Positions 33,829-42,885 of a stretch of DNA of 56,816 nucleotides are shown here, piece after piece. Both the position numbers and the translations under genes were made by a program. Each line of letters begins with the position of its first letter. Position 1 is the first letter of the stretch. The notes under the pieces were generated by a model. The model had not been told where the DNA came from, made no database searches, and worked only from the letters and a program-made list of their open reading frames with translations. Origin of the DNA: Chlorobiales bacterium (lineage in GTDB: Bacteria > Bacteroidota > Chlorobiia > Chlorobiales > Chlorobiaceae); contig JAKSDC010000206.1 of assembly GCA_022360275.1 (NCBI GenBank), positions 1 to 56,816 of the forward strand, given 5' to 3'.

Positions 33829-34847
33829 CTCCCGCGCATGGCTTTTGTCAGAACGAGTATCATCAGGATCGTAACAGCCTGTACCATCATGAATATGTCT
33901 TTTGGCACATAGGCGTTTACGGTTAATCCTCCGTATTCCAGAAACCCGAACAACAGGGCAGAGGCAACAAGCCATAGGGGGTGAGCGAACGCAAGCAACG
34001 CGACAGCAATGCCTATGAATCCGATCCCGCTTGTCAGCCCCGCTTCGTAAAAATGCTTGTAGCCGAGCACAAGATTTGTCGATGCCAGACCTGCCATGGC
34101 GCCACCTATTGCCATGGCCTTCATGAGATGGGCGTTTGCATTAATGCCTGCATAATCGGCAGCTTCAGGCTGCAGGCCGACGGCTCTCATTTCATAGCCT
34201 GTAATGGTTTTGAATATCATGACCCATGAGGCCAGGCATGCAGCAAGTGCGAACAAAGTGCTGATGTTTGCCGGGGACTTTTGCCAGATGCCTATAATGC
34301 TGTCAAACATGGGAAGCTGGGCCGACCGGATTATTTCAGGGGTATGCACGGTTGAGGGAACGGCGAGATGCCAGGTCAAAAGATAGCCGGCAAGTGCCTG
34401 AACGATGAAGTTGAGCATGATTGTCGATATGACTTCATTAACACCAAAACGTACTTTCAGCCAACCGGCAAAAAGGCCTACAAAACCTCCGGCGATCATG
34501 GCCGACAGGGAGCAGAGGGTTATTGCAATCAAGGGGGGTGTTTCGGAGGGGAGTACGATGCCGACGGTCGCTGCGGTCACAGCTCCGGCAAGTACCTGGC
34601 CTTCTCCTCCAATGTTGAACAGTTTTACCTTGAATGGAATCGCGACGGCAAGTCCGGTCAGGATGAGAGAGGTGGTTCGGAACACAATCTGCCCGGTTCC
34701 ATAATCCGATCCGAACGTCATTGAAAACATTTTCTGATAGATCATCAGGGGGTTTCTTCCTGTTGCCATGATCAGCAGTGCACTAATCAACAGGGCAGCC
34801 ACTACGGCAAGCACGGGAACGGCAAGCTTGAAAAAACTGTTTCGCAT
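33825..34847 (-). CDS. BMP-type (nucleoside) ABC importer permease
   Basis: The 340-residue protein has about nine hydrophobic segments and the family phrases GLAVAIPFKVKLFNIGGEGQVLAGA, KVRFGVNEVISTIMLNFI and ATGRNPLMIYQKMF, typical of YufP/NupP permeases that import nucleosides. It follows the ATPase gene by 14 bases. Importers of this type normally have a second permease and a BMP lipoprotein. Neither is next to it: the next gene is the convergent CLC gene. Confidence 0.85.
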   Translation of the reverse strand: MRNSFFKLAVPVLAVVAALLISALLIMATGRNPLMIYQKMFSMTFGSDYGTGQIVFRTTSLILTGLAVAIPFKVKLFNIGGEGQVLAGAVTAATVGIVLPSETPPLIAITLCSLSAMIAGGFVGLFAGWLKVRFGVNEVISTIMLNFIVQALAGYLLTWHLAVPSTVHTPEIIRSAQLPMFDSIIGIWQKSPANISTLFALAACLASWVMIFKTITGYEMRAVGLQPEAADYAGINANAHLMKAMAIGGAMAGLASTNLVLGYKHFYEAGLTSGIGFIGIAVALLAFAHPLWLVASALLFGFLEYGGLTVNAYVPKDIFMMVQAVTILMILVLTKAMRGS

Positions 34848-34861
34848 GGCTGGAGGGAGTT

Positions 34862-36406
34862 TCAGGTGATAAACATGCCGATTTCTTTTCCGAAATTCTG
34901 TTCGGAACCCCTTCCTTTACGGATTTCTTCCGTGGAAAACTCGCGGCGGATGGATCCTTTGTACAGGCAGCCGATTCTGGAGGACAACGAAATGATCTCT
35001 TCGAGTTCGGCGGAGACAAGAAGAATTGCGATGCCTTTATCCCTCGCTTCGATGATCTTTTTATGAATCATTTCAATGGCGCCGATATCCACTCCCCGGG
35101 TTGGCTGGGCGAGTATGAGCAGTTTCAGATTTGGCCGGTCGATCTCTCTCGCCAGAACTATTTTCTGCTGATTGCCTCCCGAAAGAGTTCCCAGTGGGGG
35201 GTTGCTTTCCAGGTTGCATCGCACATCGTACTGGTCGATCATGCGTTTCGTGTAACGTGCGACGGATGCGGCATCGAAGCCCCCCAGCCTGCGAAATGTG
35301 TTTTCCCGGTGACGTCCGAAAACGATGTTTTCTTCGATCGAGAAGTCAGGTACGACAGCATGTTTCAGGCGGTCTTCCGGAATATGGGAAACGCCTGAGG
35401 AAGCAATCTCGGCAGGATTTTTTCCTTTGAGGTTGACGCCGTCCAGCGTAACAGAACCGTTTATAATGCATTGGGGATCAACCATTCCCCAGAGCAGGTC
35501 GAGCAGCTCGCTTTGTCCGTTCCCCTCGACCCCGGCTATGCCGTATATTTCTCCCGCCCTGACCTTGAAACTGAGATCGTCGATCCTCGAACGCCCCTTT
35601 GTATCGGTGAGGTTGACATGTGATACATTCAGGATGTCTTTTCCAGGCTTTTCCGGTGGATTGTCGATCTTCAGCAGCACGTTTCGGCCTACCATCAGGT
35701 TGGCGAGGTCGCTCTTGGTAACGGATGCGGTTGGTTCCGTTGCCACAATTCGGCCTTTGCGCATGACACTGACGGTATCGGACACGGCCAGAACTTCATT
35801 GAGCTTGTGCGTGATCAAAATAACGGTTTTCCCCTTTTCCTGAAGAGACCTGAGCGTTTTGAACAACTGTTCGGTTTCAGAAGGGGTAAGAACGGCGGTT
35901 GGTTCGTCGAGGATCAGTATTTCCGCTTCGCGGTAGAGCAGCTTGAGAATTTCAACCCGTTGCTCCTCTCCCACGGAAAGTTCCGATACCAAGGCATTCG
36001 GATCGACAGTGAGTCCGTGGCTTTCTGCAATGGACTGAATGTTCGAGACGGCTTCTTTTTTTTTCAATGCGGCGAAAAGCGGGCTACGTTCGTCTCCAAG
36101 TATGATGTTTTCCGTAACGGTGAGTTCCGGTATCAGCATAAAATGCTGGTGAACCATGCCGATTCCTTCGGTAATAGCCTCTCGCGGAGAGTTGAGGCGC
36201 ACAGCCTTTCCTCTGATGGAGATCGATCCGGAAGTTGGACTGAAGAGTCCGTAAATTATTTTGGTCAGGGTGCTTTTGCCCGCACCGTTTTCACCGACAA
36301 TGGCATGAATAGAGCCGGCTTGAATATCAAGAGAGACATCCCGGTTGGCCCATAACGCTCCAAACTTTTTTGAAATGCCGGATAAACGTACCGCAGCAGC
36401 ATTCAT
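34862..36406 (-). CDS. BMP-type (nucleoside/sugar-type) ABC importer ATPase, two NBDs
   Basis: The 514-residue protein has two ATPase domains. The first has GENGAGKST, MVHQHFMLIPELTVTENI, LSVGEEQRVEILK and ILILDEPTAVLTP; the second has GVEGNGQSE, LSGGNQQKIVLARE and LLILAQPTRGVD. The degenerate second Walker A and the Ala in place of Glu at the second Walker B are normal for this family. It lies nine bases downstream of bchC and 14 upstream of the permease, so all three look cotranscribed. Confidence 0.9.
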   Translation of the reverse strand: MNAAAVRLSGISKKFGALWANRDVSLDIQAGSIHAIVGENGAGKSTLTKIIYGLFSPTSGSISIRGKAVRLNSPREAITEGIGMVHQHFMLIPELTVTENIILGDERSPLFAALKKKEAVSNIQSIAESHGLTVDPNALVSELSVGEEQRVEILKLLYREAEILILDEPTAVLTPSETEQLFKTLRSLQEKGKTVILITHKLNEVLAVSDTVSVMRKGRIVATEPTASVTKSDLANLMVGRNVLLKIDNPPEKPGKDILNVSHVNLTDTKGRSRIDDLSFKVRAGEIYGIAGVEGNGQSELLDLLWGMVDPQCIINGSVTLDGVNLKGKNPAEIASSGVSHIPEDRLKHAVVPDFSIEENIVFGRHRENTFRRLGGFDAASVARYTKRMIDQYDVRCNLESNPPLGTLSGGNQQKIVLAREIDRPNLKLLILAQPTRGVDIGAIEMIHKKIIEARDKGIAILLVSAELEEIISLSSRIGCLYKGSIRREFSTEEIRKGRGSEQNFGKEIGMFIT

Positions 36407-36415
36407 GGTTTTTAA

Positions 36416-37372
36416 TTAAATCCAGCTTATGACGGTTTTAATCGCTTCCTTACTGTCCAGCGCAACCCTGTATGCGAGTTCGAACTGGTTGAGAGCAAAA
36501 ACGTTCGTAAAGAATTTCTCGCTTTCGATAGTTTCACTTTCGAGAAGCTTATGGGAAGAAAGAAGGTGCTCATAGGAAGTGATGTTCGAGCAGATAATAA
36601 CCGGCTCCTTGTGCTGGATCAGCCTGTAATCATAGGCAAGTATTTCATAGTTGCCCATAAGCAGTACCGTTCCTTCCGGTTTAAGAAGACGAATTGCTTT
36701 TTCAATCAACAGAATACGTCCGGTAGTTTCGATCACAATATCATAGGAGTCGTTAAAATCGCTCGTGAAATCGCTGATCTGCATCGCAATGTTTTTTGCG
36801 CAGGAAAGCTGGCCGCGAATGCCGAAATTTTCAAGAGCATCGATCGATTCGACTCCCTTATGGCGGAGGTATTCGGCTGCCATGAGCCCTACTGAACCAA
36901 GTCCGAGAATAAGGACCCGGCTTGAGCTGTCAGGACGCGCTTTTTCGATAGCGGAAATGGTATAACCCAGAAGTCCTGTCAAAAGGTCCCGATGTATCGG
37001 TTTACGGCCAAGGGGAAGAGTGTTTTCCTGAGACGTGGGAACTGTCTCGGCATGACAGCCGTAGTAGGATTCAGCTCCTGTCCAGCGATCGCCTTTGAAC
37101 GTGTAGACAAAATCGCCCGGTTTCAGTGCTGTGACACCTGGTCCTGTTTCCATGACCTGGCCGATCATTTCGCTGCCGAGCATGATCGGGTAATTCAATA
37201 CCCGGTGTGAAACAGGTTTATTGGTTAGCAACAACCGGTCGACTCCCGGGGTAATGGTTGTCGCGATTGTTTTGACAAGAATATCTCCCCGCTTGTCGGC
37301 ATTGTAGGAAACGGTATTGAGTCTGAGCTTGTTTGCTTTCGGAAGAATTATAGCCTGCGCCTGACCTTGCAT
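36416..37372 (-). CDS. bchC: 3-hydroxyethyl bacteriochlorophyllide a dehydrogenase
   Basis: BchC oxidises the 3-hydroxyethyl group to 3-acetyl on the route to bacteriochlorophyll a, which green sulfur bacteria use in reaction centres and FMO. The 318-residue MDR-type protein has an N-terminal region PGVDRLLLTNKPVSHRVLNYP, then IMLGSEMIGQVMETGPGV and KPGDFVYTF, and a nucleotide fold with LILGLGSVGLMAAEYLRHKG. It lacks the zinc-ligand pattern of alcohol dehydrogenases, as BchC does. It heads a run with an ABC ATPase and permease. The assignment rests on overall pattern and is fairly but not fully certain. Confidence 0.8.
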   Translation of the reverse strand: MQGQAQAIILPKANKLRLNTVSYNADKRGDILVKTIATTITPGVDRLLLTNKPVSHRVLNYPIMLGSEMIGQVMETGPGVTALKPGDFVYTFKGDRWTGAESYYGCHAETVPTSQENTLPLGRKPIHRDLLTGLLGYTISAIEKARPDSSSRVLILGLGSVGLMAAEYLRHKGVESIDALENFGIRGQLSCAKNIAMQISDFTSDFNDSYDIVIETTGRILLIEKAIRLLKPEGTVLLMGNYEILAYDYRLIQHKEPVIICSNITSYEHLLSSHKLLESETIESEKFFTNVFALNQFELAYRVALDSKEAIKTVISWI

Positions 37373-37402
37373 GATGACCTGTGTACCCTCAAATTAAGTA
37401 TG

Positions 37403-37744
37403 CTATATGTGGAAAATCGAGCTTAAGATCCAGGAGACGAAACTGATGACCAGCGAGCCAAGAAAGGCCCATCCAAAGCTGTCTACTGAAAAACCATCAA
37501 CAATTGCCGCTGCAAGCATGAGCATGAGGGCGTTGATGATCAGAAGAAAAAGCCCGAGGGTTACAATGATGAACGGAATGGAAAAAAAAACCAGAACCGG
37601 TTTTACAATTACGTTGATCAGGCCAAGTACAAGGGCGACGATGAGGGCGGCCCAGAAACTTTTTACGTAAATGCCTCCGAGAAGGCTCGCCGTAGCGTAG
37701 ACCGCCAGAGCGTTGATAAGCCACATAAGCAATATATGAACCAT
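37403..37744 (-). CDS. Phage-holin-IV/YvlD-like four-helix membrane protein
   Basis: This 113-residue protein is almost entirely hydrophobic with four transmembrane segments. It has the family phrases ALIVALVLGLINVIVKPVLVFFSIPFIIVTLGLFLLIINALMLM split over helices 2 and 3, and a C-terminal FLGSLVISFVSWILSSI. These are the marks of the YvlD/mycobacterial-type 4TMS family, often in envelope-stress loci. No function is known. It lies between radA and bchC, same strand. Confidence 0.82.
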   Translation of the reverse strand: MVHILLMWLINALAVYATASLLGGIYVKSFWAALIVALVLGLINVIVKPVLVFFSIPFIIVTLGLFLLIINALMLMLAAAIVDGFSVDSFGWAFLGSLVISFVSWILSSIFHI

Positions 37745-37865
37745 AATTGTCCTTTGTTTGAATTCCGTTTCTTTTCCCTGTTTTCTGTAGAAACATTCAT
37801 TTTATCTGAAGAAATGTAAGGCTTTTCGGCTTGAAGCCAAACCCGCAACATTATTTGCAGGCCAT

Positions 37866-39254
37866 TCAGGAGGTGCCTTGAAGATTCATTCGAACCAGCG
37901 CATCCTGTAACGATCCACAACCGATGATTGTAATCGGCAGCTTTCGGATGGAGGATTTGAGCTCTTTCGTGTTTGATTTCGGCAGTATGATGGTGTCGAA
38001 GCCCAGATGTGCAGCTTCCCGTATCCGTCTTTCTCCGTCGCTTATCGCCCGCAATTCACCTGACAGTCCTATTTCGCCTCCGCAAACCATGCCCGGGGCA
38101 AGCGGCGTGTTTTCCACGCCGGAGGCCACCGCTGCAGCTACAGCCAGGTCGGATGCGGGCTCAACCAGTTTGAGCCCTCCGGCGACCTTGATGAAAACAT
38201 CCTGTCCCCAGGTCGGCATACCGAGTCGCTTTTCAAGCACGGCAAGAATGATAGTTATACGTTTGAGGTCAAAGCCGGCGCTTATCCGTTGAGGCATCGG
38301 ATAGTTGGTCTTGCTCACCAGCGCCTGGACCTCCACCAGCAGTGCTCTCGACCCTTCGATGGCGGCAAGCACCGAGTTTCCCGGCACGCCGGTTGAACGC
38401 TCGGATATAAAGAACTCGGAAGGGTTTTTCACTTCTTCAAGCCCCTTTTCATCCATGCGGAACACGCCAATCTCATTAGTGGGGCCGAAACGGTTTTTTA
38501 TCGAACGGATCATCCTGTACCATTGATACCCTTCGCCCTCGAACTGCATAACCGTATCGACCATGTGTTCAAGCGTTTTCGGTCCGGCAAGTACGCCGGT
38601 TTTTGTAATATGGCCGATAATAAGGAGAATAAAGTTCCGGCTTTTTGCGGCCCGGATAAGTTCCGAGGCGCATTCGCGTATCTGTGTTATCGTTCCCGCC
38701 GAGCTGCGGTATTCACCGGAGTAAATTGTTTGAATCGAGTCGATAATAACGATGTCAGGCCGGTCACGATCGATGACACCGAGTATTTTTTCAAGATTGA
38801 CTTCCGGTACCAAGCTCAGGTCGCCGGAGGTGATGGAAAGGCGCTTGGCGCGGTCCCTGATTTGTGACGGTGATTCTTCGCCCGAAATATAAAGAATACG
38901 GGCGGGAGAAGTGCGGCGGGCGAGCTGAAGCATCAAGGTCGATTTGCCGATACCAGGTTCGCCACCGATAAGGACTGCAGAGGCGGGCATAAGGCCTCCG
39001 CCAAGAATACGGTCAAACTCTCGCATCCCCGTTGAAATTCTGTCCCGGAGCACGGCATTTCCTGACTGCAACAGACTTTCCGAAGCAGGAAGATCATTGA
39101 GAGCCGGAGTCTTGCCGGTTTTTCCCGGCAACGGCTCTTCGACGGCAGATTCTTCAAGGGTTCCCCAGCTCTGGCAGGCAAAACATTTGCCTGAGTATTT
39201 TAGCGCTACCGCACCACAATCGGCACAGATATAGCGGCTTGCAATTTTTCCCAT
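37866..39254 (-). CDS. radA: DNA repair protein RadA
   Basis: RadA is a RecA-like branch-migration ATPase. The 462-residue protein has a four-cysteine zinc finger (ICADCG and CFACQSWG, residues 10-31), a Walker A GEPGIGKST, IDSIQTIYSGE, the RadA-specific KNRFGPTNEIGVF motif, and a C-terminal Lon-like domain (FDLKRITIILAVLEKRLG and GEIGLSGELRAISDGERRIREA). Complete and of normal length. It lies nine bases after folD in the same direction. Confidence 0.95.
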   Translation of the reverse strand: MGKIASRYICADCGAVALKYSGKCFACQSWGTLEESAVEEPLPGKTGKTPALNDLPASESLLQSGNAVLRDRISTGMREFDRILGGGLMPASAVLIGGEPGIGKSTLMLQLARRTSPARILYISGEESPSQIRDRAKRLSITSGDLSLVPEVNLEKILGVIDRDRPDIVIIDSIQTIYSGEYRSSAGTITQIRECASELIRAAKSRNFILLIIGHITKTGVLAGPKTLEHMVDTVMQFEGEGYQWYRMIRSIKNRFGPTNEIGVFRMDEKGLEEVKNPSEFFISERSTGVPGNSVLAAIEGSRALLVEVQALVSKTNYPMPQRISAGFDLKRITIILAVLEKRLGMPTWGQDVFIKVAGGLKLVEPASDLAVAAAVASGVENTPLAPGMVCGGEIGLSGELRAISDGERRIREAAHLGFDTIILPKSNTKELKSSIRKLPITIIGCGSLQDALVRMNLQGTS

Positions 39255-39263
39255 GCTGATGTG

Positions 39264-40163
39264 TTACAGGGAATCAGCGGAACCTTGAGCCTGCATGAAC
39301 GACTGGAACGTGTTTTTGAGGAGCATGGCAATGGTCATCGGGCCGACCCCGCCGGGGACAGGGGTGATGGCCGAAGCTATTTTGGAAACAGGCTCGTAAT
39401 CCACGTCGCCGACAAGCCGATAGCCTGATTTGCGTGAAGCATCTTCAATCCGGTTCATCCCGACATCTATGATCACAGCCCCTGGTTTTACCATTTCTTT
39501 GGTGATGAGGTGTGCCCGGCCGATAGCGGCGATCAAAATGTCAGCCTGCCGGGTCAATTCGGGCATGTTCTGCGTTGCGGAGTGGCAGACGGTAACCGTA
39601 CAGTTTGTTTCCCTGAGTTTCTGCAGCATCAGGTTGGCCATCGGTTTTCCTACGATGTTGCTTCTTCCTATGACGACACAGTGCTTCCCCTTCGTCTCGA
39701 TATTGTATCTGGCAAGAAGCTCGAGGATGCCGTATGGGGTACAGCTTATATAGCAGTTGTCGAGATTTCCGAGCACCATCTGACCGACATTTTCCGGATG
39801 GAAACCGTCAACGTCTTTTGCCGGGGAAATCGCCATCGTTACGGCATATTCATCGATATGTGAGGGGAGCGGCTGTTGAACGAGTATGCCGTGGACTTCC
39901 GGGTCATTGTTCAGCGATTCGATCCTGGAGAGGAGTTCCTCCTGCGATGTTTCTGCGGGAAGCTCTATTACTTTCGAGTTCATGCCGATTTCTTTGCAGC
40001 TTTTAGCCTTGTTTCGTACATAGACCTGTGAGGCGGGGTCCTCGCCGACTATGATTACGGCAAGGCCCGGCACGGCGTTGACTTTCTGCCTGCATGCTTC
40101 GACAGAGTTTTTCAGTTCCTGTTTGATATCGCTTGAAATCTTTTTTCCGTCAATGATTGTCAT
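39264..40163 (-). CDS. folD: Bifunctional methylenetetrahydrofolate dehydrogenase/cyclohydrolase
   Basis: FolD links 5,10-methylene- and 10-formyl-tetrahydrofolate. The 299-residue protein has the substrate motif SQVYVRNKAKSCKEIGM (Lys in the catalytic K-x-K set), GILVQQPLPSHID, KDVDGFHPENVG, the NADP loop GRSNIVGKPMANLML and the C-terminal TPVPGGVGPMTIAMLL. It precedes radA on the minus strand and is divergent from the DUF3109-rpoN run. Confidence 0.95.
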   Translation of the reverse strand: MTIIDGKKISSDIKQELKNSVEACRQKVNAVPGLAVIIVGEDPASQVYVRNKAKSCKEIGMNSKVIELPAETSQEELLSRIESLNNDPEVHGILVQQPLPSHIDEYAVTMAISPAKDVDGFHPENVGQMVLGNLDNCYISCTPYGILELLARYNIETKGKHCVVIGRSNIVGKPMANLMLQKLRETNCTVTVCHSATQNMPELTRQADILIAAIGRAHLITKEMVKPGAVIIDVGMNRIEDASRKSGYRLVGDVDYEPVSKIASAITPVPGGVGPMTIAMLLKNTFQSFMQAQGSADSL

Positions 40164-40210
40164 AGCTTGCTTTTTCGAGATGTTTGGGTGGATAGATGGT
40201 TTTATAGGCT

Positions 40211-40218
40211 GTTATAAT
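40211..40218 (+). promoter_or_regulatory. Extended -10 promoter for the DUF3109-rpoN run
   Basis: TGTTATAAT (40210-40218) matches the extended -10 pattern. The start would be near 40225, giving a ~48-base leader before the ATG at 40273. The CTGTTATAATAA core also appears at 29641-29652. Confidence 0.45.
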
Positions 40219-40272
40219 AAAGAAAACAACTTTGAATGATGTGTAAAATAGGATTTTATACAACGAATTTTC

Positions 40273-40833
40273 ATGCCGGCAATGTTTGCTATCGATGATG
40301 TGCTTATAGATGACGGGATTCCGGAGGCCTTGTTCCGTTGCGACCTTGATGCGTGCAAGGGAGCGTGCTGTGTGGAGGGAGAGCTTGGCGCACCGGTTCT
40401 GCAAAAGGAAGCCGAGTCATTGCGTGAAGCGGCTTCTCTTGTCCAAAATATACTTCCGGAAAAAAATATCCGGTACATAAGACGGAACGGCTGCCTGGAA
40501 ACGTATCAGGGAGACATCTATACCAGAATCATGGAGGGGCGCGAATGCGTTTTTGCCTTTTCTGACAAAGGAATAACGTTTTGTGCCATTGAGAGGAGAA
40601 AACCATTCTCCTGCAGGTTGTTTCCGATCAGGATTAAAAAAAAGTTCGGATTGGATTATCTTGTTTATGAGCGGCATGCGATGTGCCGGCAAGCGGTCAA
40701 AAAAGGGATCGAAAAAGGCGTCCCTCTTGTTGATTACGTTGGAGAAGCATTGATTGATCGTTACGGTTTGCCATGGTACGGCCGCTTGAAGGATTTATTA
40801 GCGAATTCTCCCATAACTTATGCCAGACATTAA
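40273..40833 (+). CDS. DUF3109 cysteine-cluster protein
   Basis: This 186-residue protein belongs to DUF3109 (YkgJ-related): FRCDLDACKGACCVEGELGAP near residues 22-42, then CVFAF, GITFCAIE, KPFSCRLFPIRI and HAMCRQA. The spaced cysteines probably bind zinc or an iron-sulfur cluster. Its 3' end overlaps rpoN by 14 bases, so it is translated together with sigma54. Function unknown; a link to sigma54 or to the protease HslVU further on is only positional. Confidence 0.85.
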   Translation: MPAMFAIDDVLIDDGIPEALFRCDLDACKGACCVEGELGAPVLQKEAESLREAASLVQNILPEKNIRYIRRNGCLETYQGDIYTRIMEGRECVFAFSDKGITFCAIERRKPFSCRLFPIRIKKKFGLDYLVYERHAMCRQAVKKGIEKGVPLVDYVGEALIDRYGLPWYGRLKDLLANSPITYARH

Positions 40834-42265
40834 GCTTCGGCAGAGTCAGCGGACTCAGCTGTCTTCTCAGCAGATCATGACAAGTCAGCTGCTGCAGCTT
40901 CCGCTGCTGCATCTTGAACAACGGATCTGCGACGAGATGCAGGACAATCCCATGCTTGAGCTCGAAGAGCAAAAGGGAGAGTCAATCGATGATTCCGGGG
41001 TACAGGGTGACGACGGGCATGAGGAGGGCATGTTCGATTCAGTCGATCGCTTTGAGAAAGACAGGCCGGGTGAGGTCGACAAAGGCAATAAGGATGATTC
41101 TGAAGGAACCTTGCAGTTTACCATCGATAATCGTCCCAAGGAAAGCTTTATACAAGCGGTTCAACAGGACTCATGCGAGGAAAAACTGCTCAAAGATCTT
41201 TCGTTACAAGAGGGGATCGGTACAAAAGAGTTGCTGATAGCATCTGAAATTCTCGGCAATCTCGATGACGACGGTTATCTCAAGGATGATCTTTCAATCA
41301 TAATCGAAGGACTTGAGCATAACGATATCGATGTGGACAAGGAAGAGGTTGCGGCTATCCTTAAAAAGATACGCTATCTTGACCCTCCGGGGATAGCCGT
41401 TCGTGATCTTCAGGAAAGACTGCTTGCACAGCTCGGTGCAAAAACCGGCAGGAACAAAACGCCGGTCTTTGCCCTTGCATCGCAGATCCTTACAGAGCAT
41501 TACGACGACTTTCTCAACAACCGTTATGAGCGCATACTCAAGCGTTTGCAAATCCGGCCTCAAGAGCTTGAATCGGCAATTGCCGTGATTTCCACCCTGG
41601 ATCCTCATCCCTTTGTTGCCGGTGTCGCTGCAGACGAATATATCGTTCCTGATTTTATAGTGACATACGAAAACGGTCGCCTTACTGCCGTACTGAACGA
41701 CCGGAGCAACATGTCGGTTCACGTTTCGAAGGAGTATCAGGATGTGCTGAAAAACAGAGGGGTTCCTGCGGAAGATAGGAAATACATGCGGCAGAAATTG
41801 AATCGCGCCAAGGAGTTTGCCAGCGCCATCGCACAACGCAGAAACACTCTTATAAAGGTTATAGAGGCACTGATGAATTTTCAGTATGACTTCTTCGTTA
41901 CAGGTCCTGAAAAGCTCGTTCCGCTCGTTATGAAGGATGTAGCTGAAAAAACCGGTTTCGATCTTTCCACGATCAGCAGAGCGGTGAACGGCAAGTATGT
42001 TCAGACCAGATTCGGTACTTTCGAACTCAAATATTTTTTCAGCGGCAGTCTTCCGACAGAAGAAGGAGAAGATCTTTCAACAAAGATAATCAAACAGTAT
42101 ATACGGGAGCTGATTGACGCCGAAGATACCGCCAAACCGCTCAATGATGACAAGCTTGCCGGGATGCTGGAGGGGAAAGGCATAAAGATTGCAAGGAGAA
42201 CGGTTGCAAAATATCGTGAACAAATGCAAATTCCAGTAGCAAGATTAAGAAAAAAAATATTTTAA
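40820..42265 (+). CDS. rpoN: RNA polymerase sigma-54 factor
   Basis: RpoN directs transcription from -24/-12 promoters with enhancer-binding activators, classically for nitrogen fixation in green sulfur bacteria. The 481-residue protein has a Gln/Leu-rich region I (RQSQRTQLSSQQIMTSQLLQL), an acidic region II, the core-binding and HTH domains (DVAEKTGFDLSTISRAVNGKYV) and the C-terminal RpoN box ARRTVAKYREQ. It starts inside DUF3109 and precedes hslV by 22 bases. Confidence 0.95.
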   Translation: MPDIKLRQSQRTQLSSQQIMTSQLLQLPLLHLEQRICDEMQDNPMLELEEQKGESIDDSGVQGDDGHEEGMFDSVDRFEKDRPGEVDKGNKDDSEGTLQFTIDNRPKESFIQAVQQDSCEEKLLKDLSLQEGIGTKELLIASEILGNLDDDGYLKDDLSIIIEGLEHNDIDVDKEEVAAILKKIRYLDPPGIAVRDLQERLLAQLGAKTGRNKTPVFALASQILTEHYDDFLNNRYERILKRLQIRPQELESAIAVISTLDPHPFVAGVAADEYIVPDFIVTYENGRLTAVLNDRSNMSVHVSKEYQDVLKNRGVPAEDRKYMRQKLNRAKEFASAIAQRRNTLIKVIEALMNFQYDFFVTGPEKLVPLVMKDVAEKTGFDLSTISRAVNGKYVQTRFGTFELKYFFSGSLPTEEGEDLSTKIIKQYIRELIDAEDTAKPLNDDKLAGMLEGKGIKIARRTVAKYREQMQIPVARLRKKIF

Positions 42266-42287
42266 TGCGTTCCGAAGAGGAGAGGTG

Positions 42288-42836
42288 ATGGAGATGTATG
42301 GAAAGCCGGAGCTGAAAGCAACAACGGTTCTCGGCGTGATCAGAAACGGAAAGGCGGCTCTTGGCAGCGACGGCCAGATGACGCTCGGTAATACGGTAAT
42401 CAAACAGAGTACGAAGAAGATACGCAGACTGCGCCAGGCAAACCTGATTACGGGATTTGCGGGTGCTACAGCGGACGCGGTAACGCTTCTCGACCGTTTT
42501 GAAGAAAAGCTGCAGGCTTATGGCGGTCAGCTCGAACGCTCAGCGGTCGAGCTGGCAAGAGATTGGCGCACCGACAAATATCTCCGCCGCCTTGAAGCTA
42601 TGCTCGCTGTCGTCAGTCCTGAAAAGGCGCTCATTATCTCGGGTACAGGCGATGTTATCGAACCGGAGGACGGGATTGTTGCCATCGGCAGTGGAAGCAT
42701 GTTTGCTCTTGCATCGGCACGTTCGTTACTCAAAAACACAGCTCTCGAGGCTTCGGACATTGTCAGGGAAAGCCTGAAGATTGCCGCTGACATATGCATA
42801 TATACGAACGACCATATTATCCTTGAAGAAATCTGA
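42288..42836 (+). CDS. hslV: ATP-dependent protease subunit HslV
   Basis: HslV is the peptidase ring of the HslUV protease, using an N-terminal Thr exposed after processing (TTVLGVIRNGKAALGSDGQ). GFAGATADAVTLLDRFE, the ELARDWRTDKYLRRL segment and IGSGSMFALASARSL are present. A GAGGAGAGG site (42277-42285) precedes several starts: GTG 42285, ATG 42288 and ATG 42294. The gene lies between rpoN and hslU. Confidence 0.93.
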   Translation: MEMYGKPELKATTVLGVIRNGKAALGSDGQMTLGNTVIKQSTKKIRRLRQANLITGFAGATADAVTLLDRFEEKLQAYGGQLERSAVELARDWRTDKYLRRLEAMLAVVSPEKALIISGTGDVIEPEDGIVAIGSGSMFALASARSLLKNTALEASDIVRESLKIAADICIYTNDHIILEEI

Positions 42837-42885
42837 TCTTCAAGACTTCAGCTCTATTTTTGTTAACGTTTTTTTGTAATCGAAT

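Noticed and set aside
32908..33975. Long minus-strand frame (355 codons) opposite the CLC gene
   Set aside because: It is antisense to the CLC/CBS coding sequence; its His/Cys-rich composition is typical of shadow frames.
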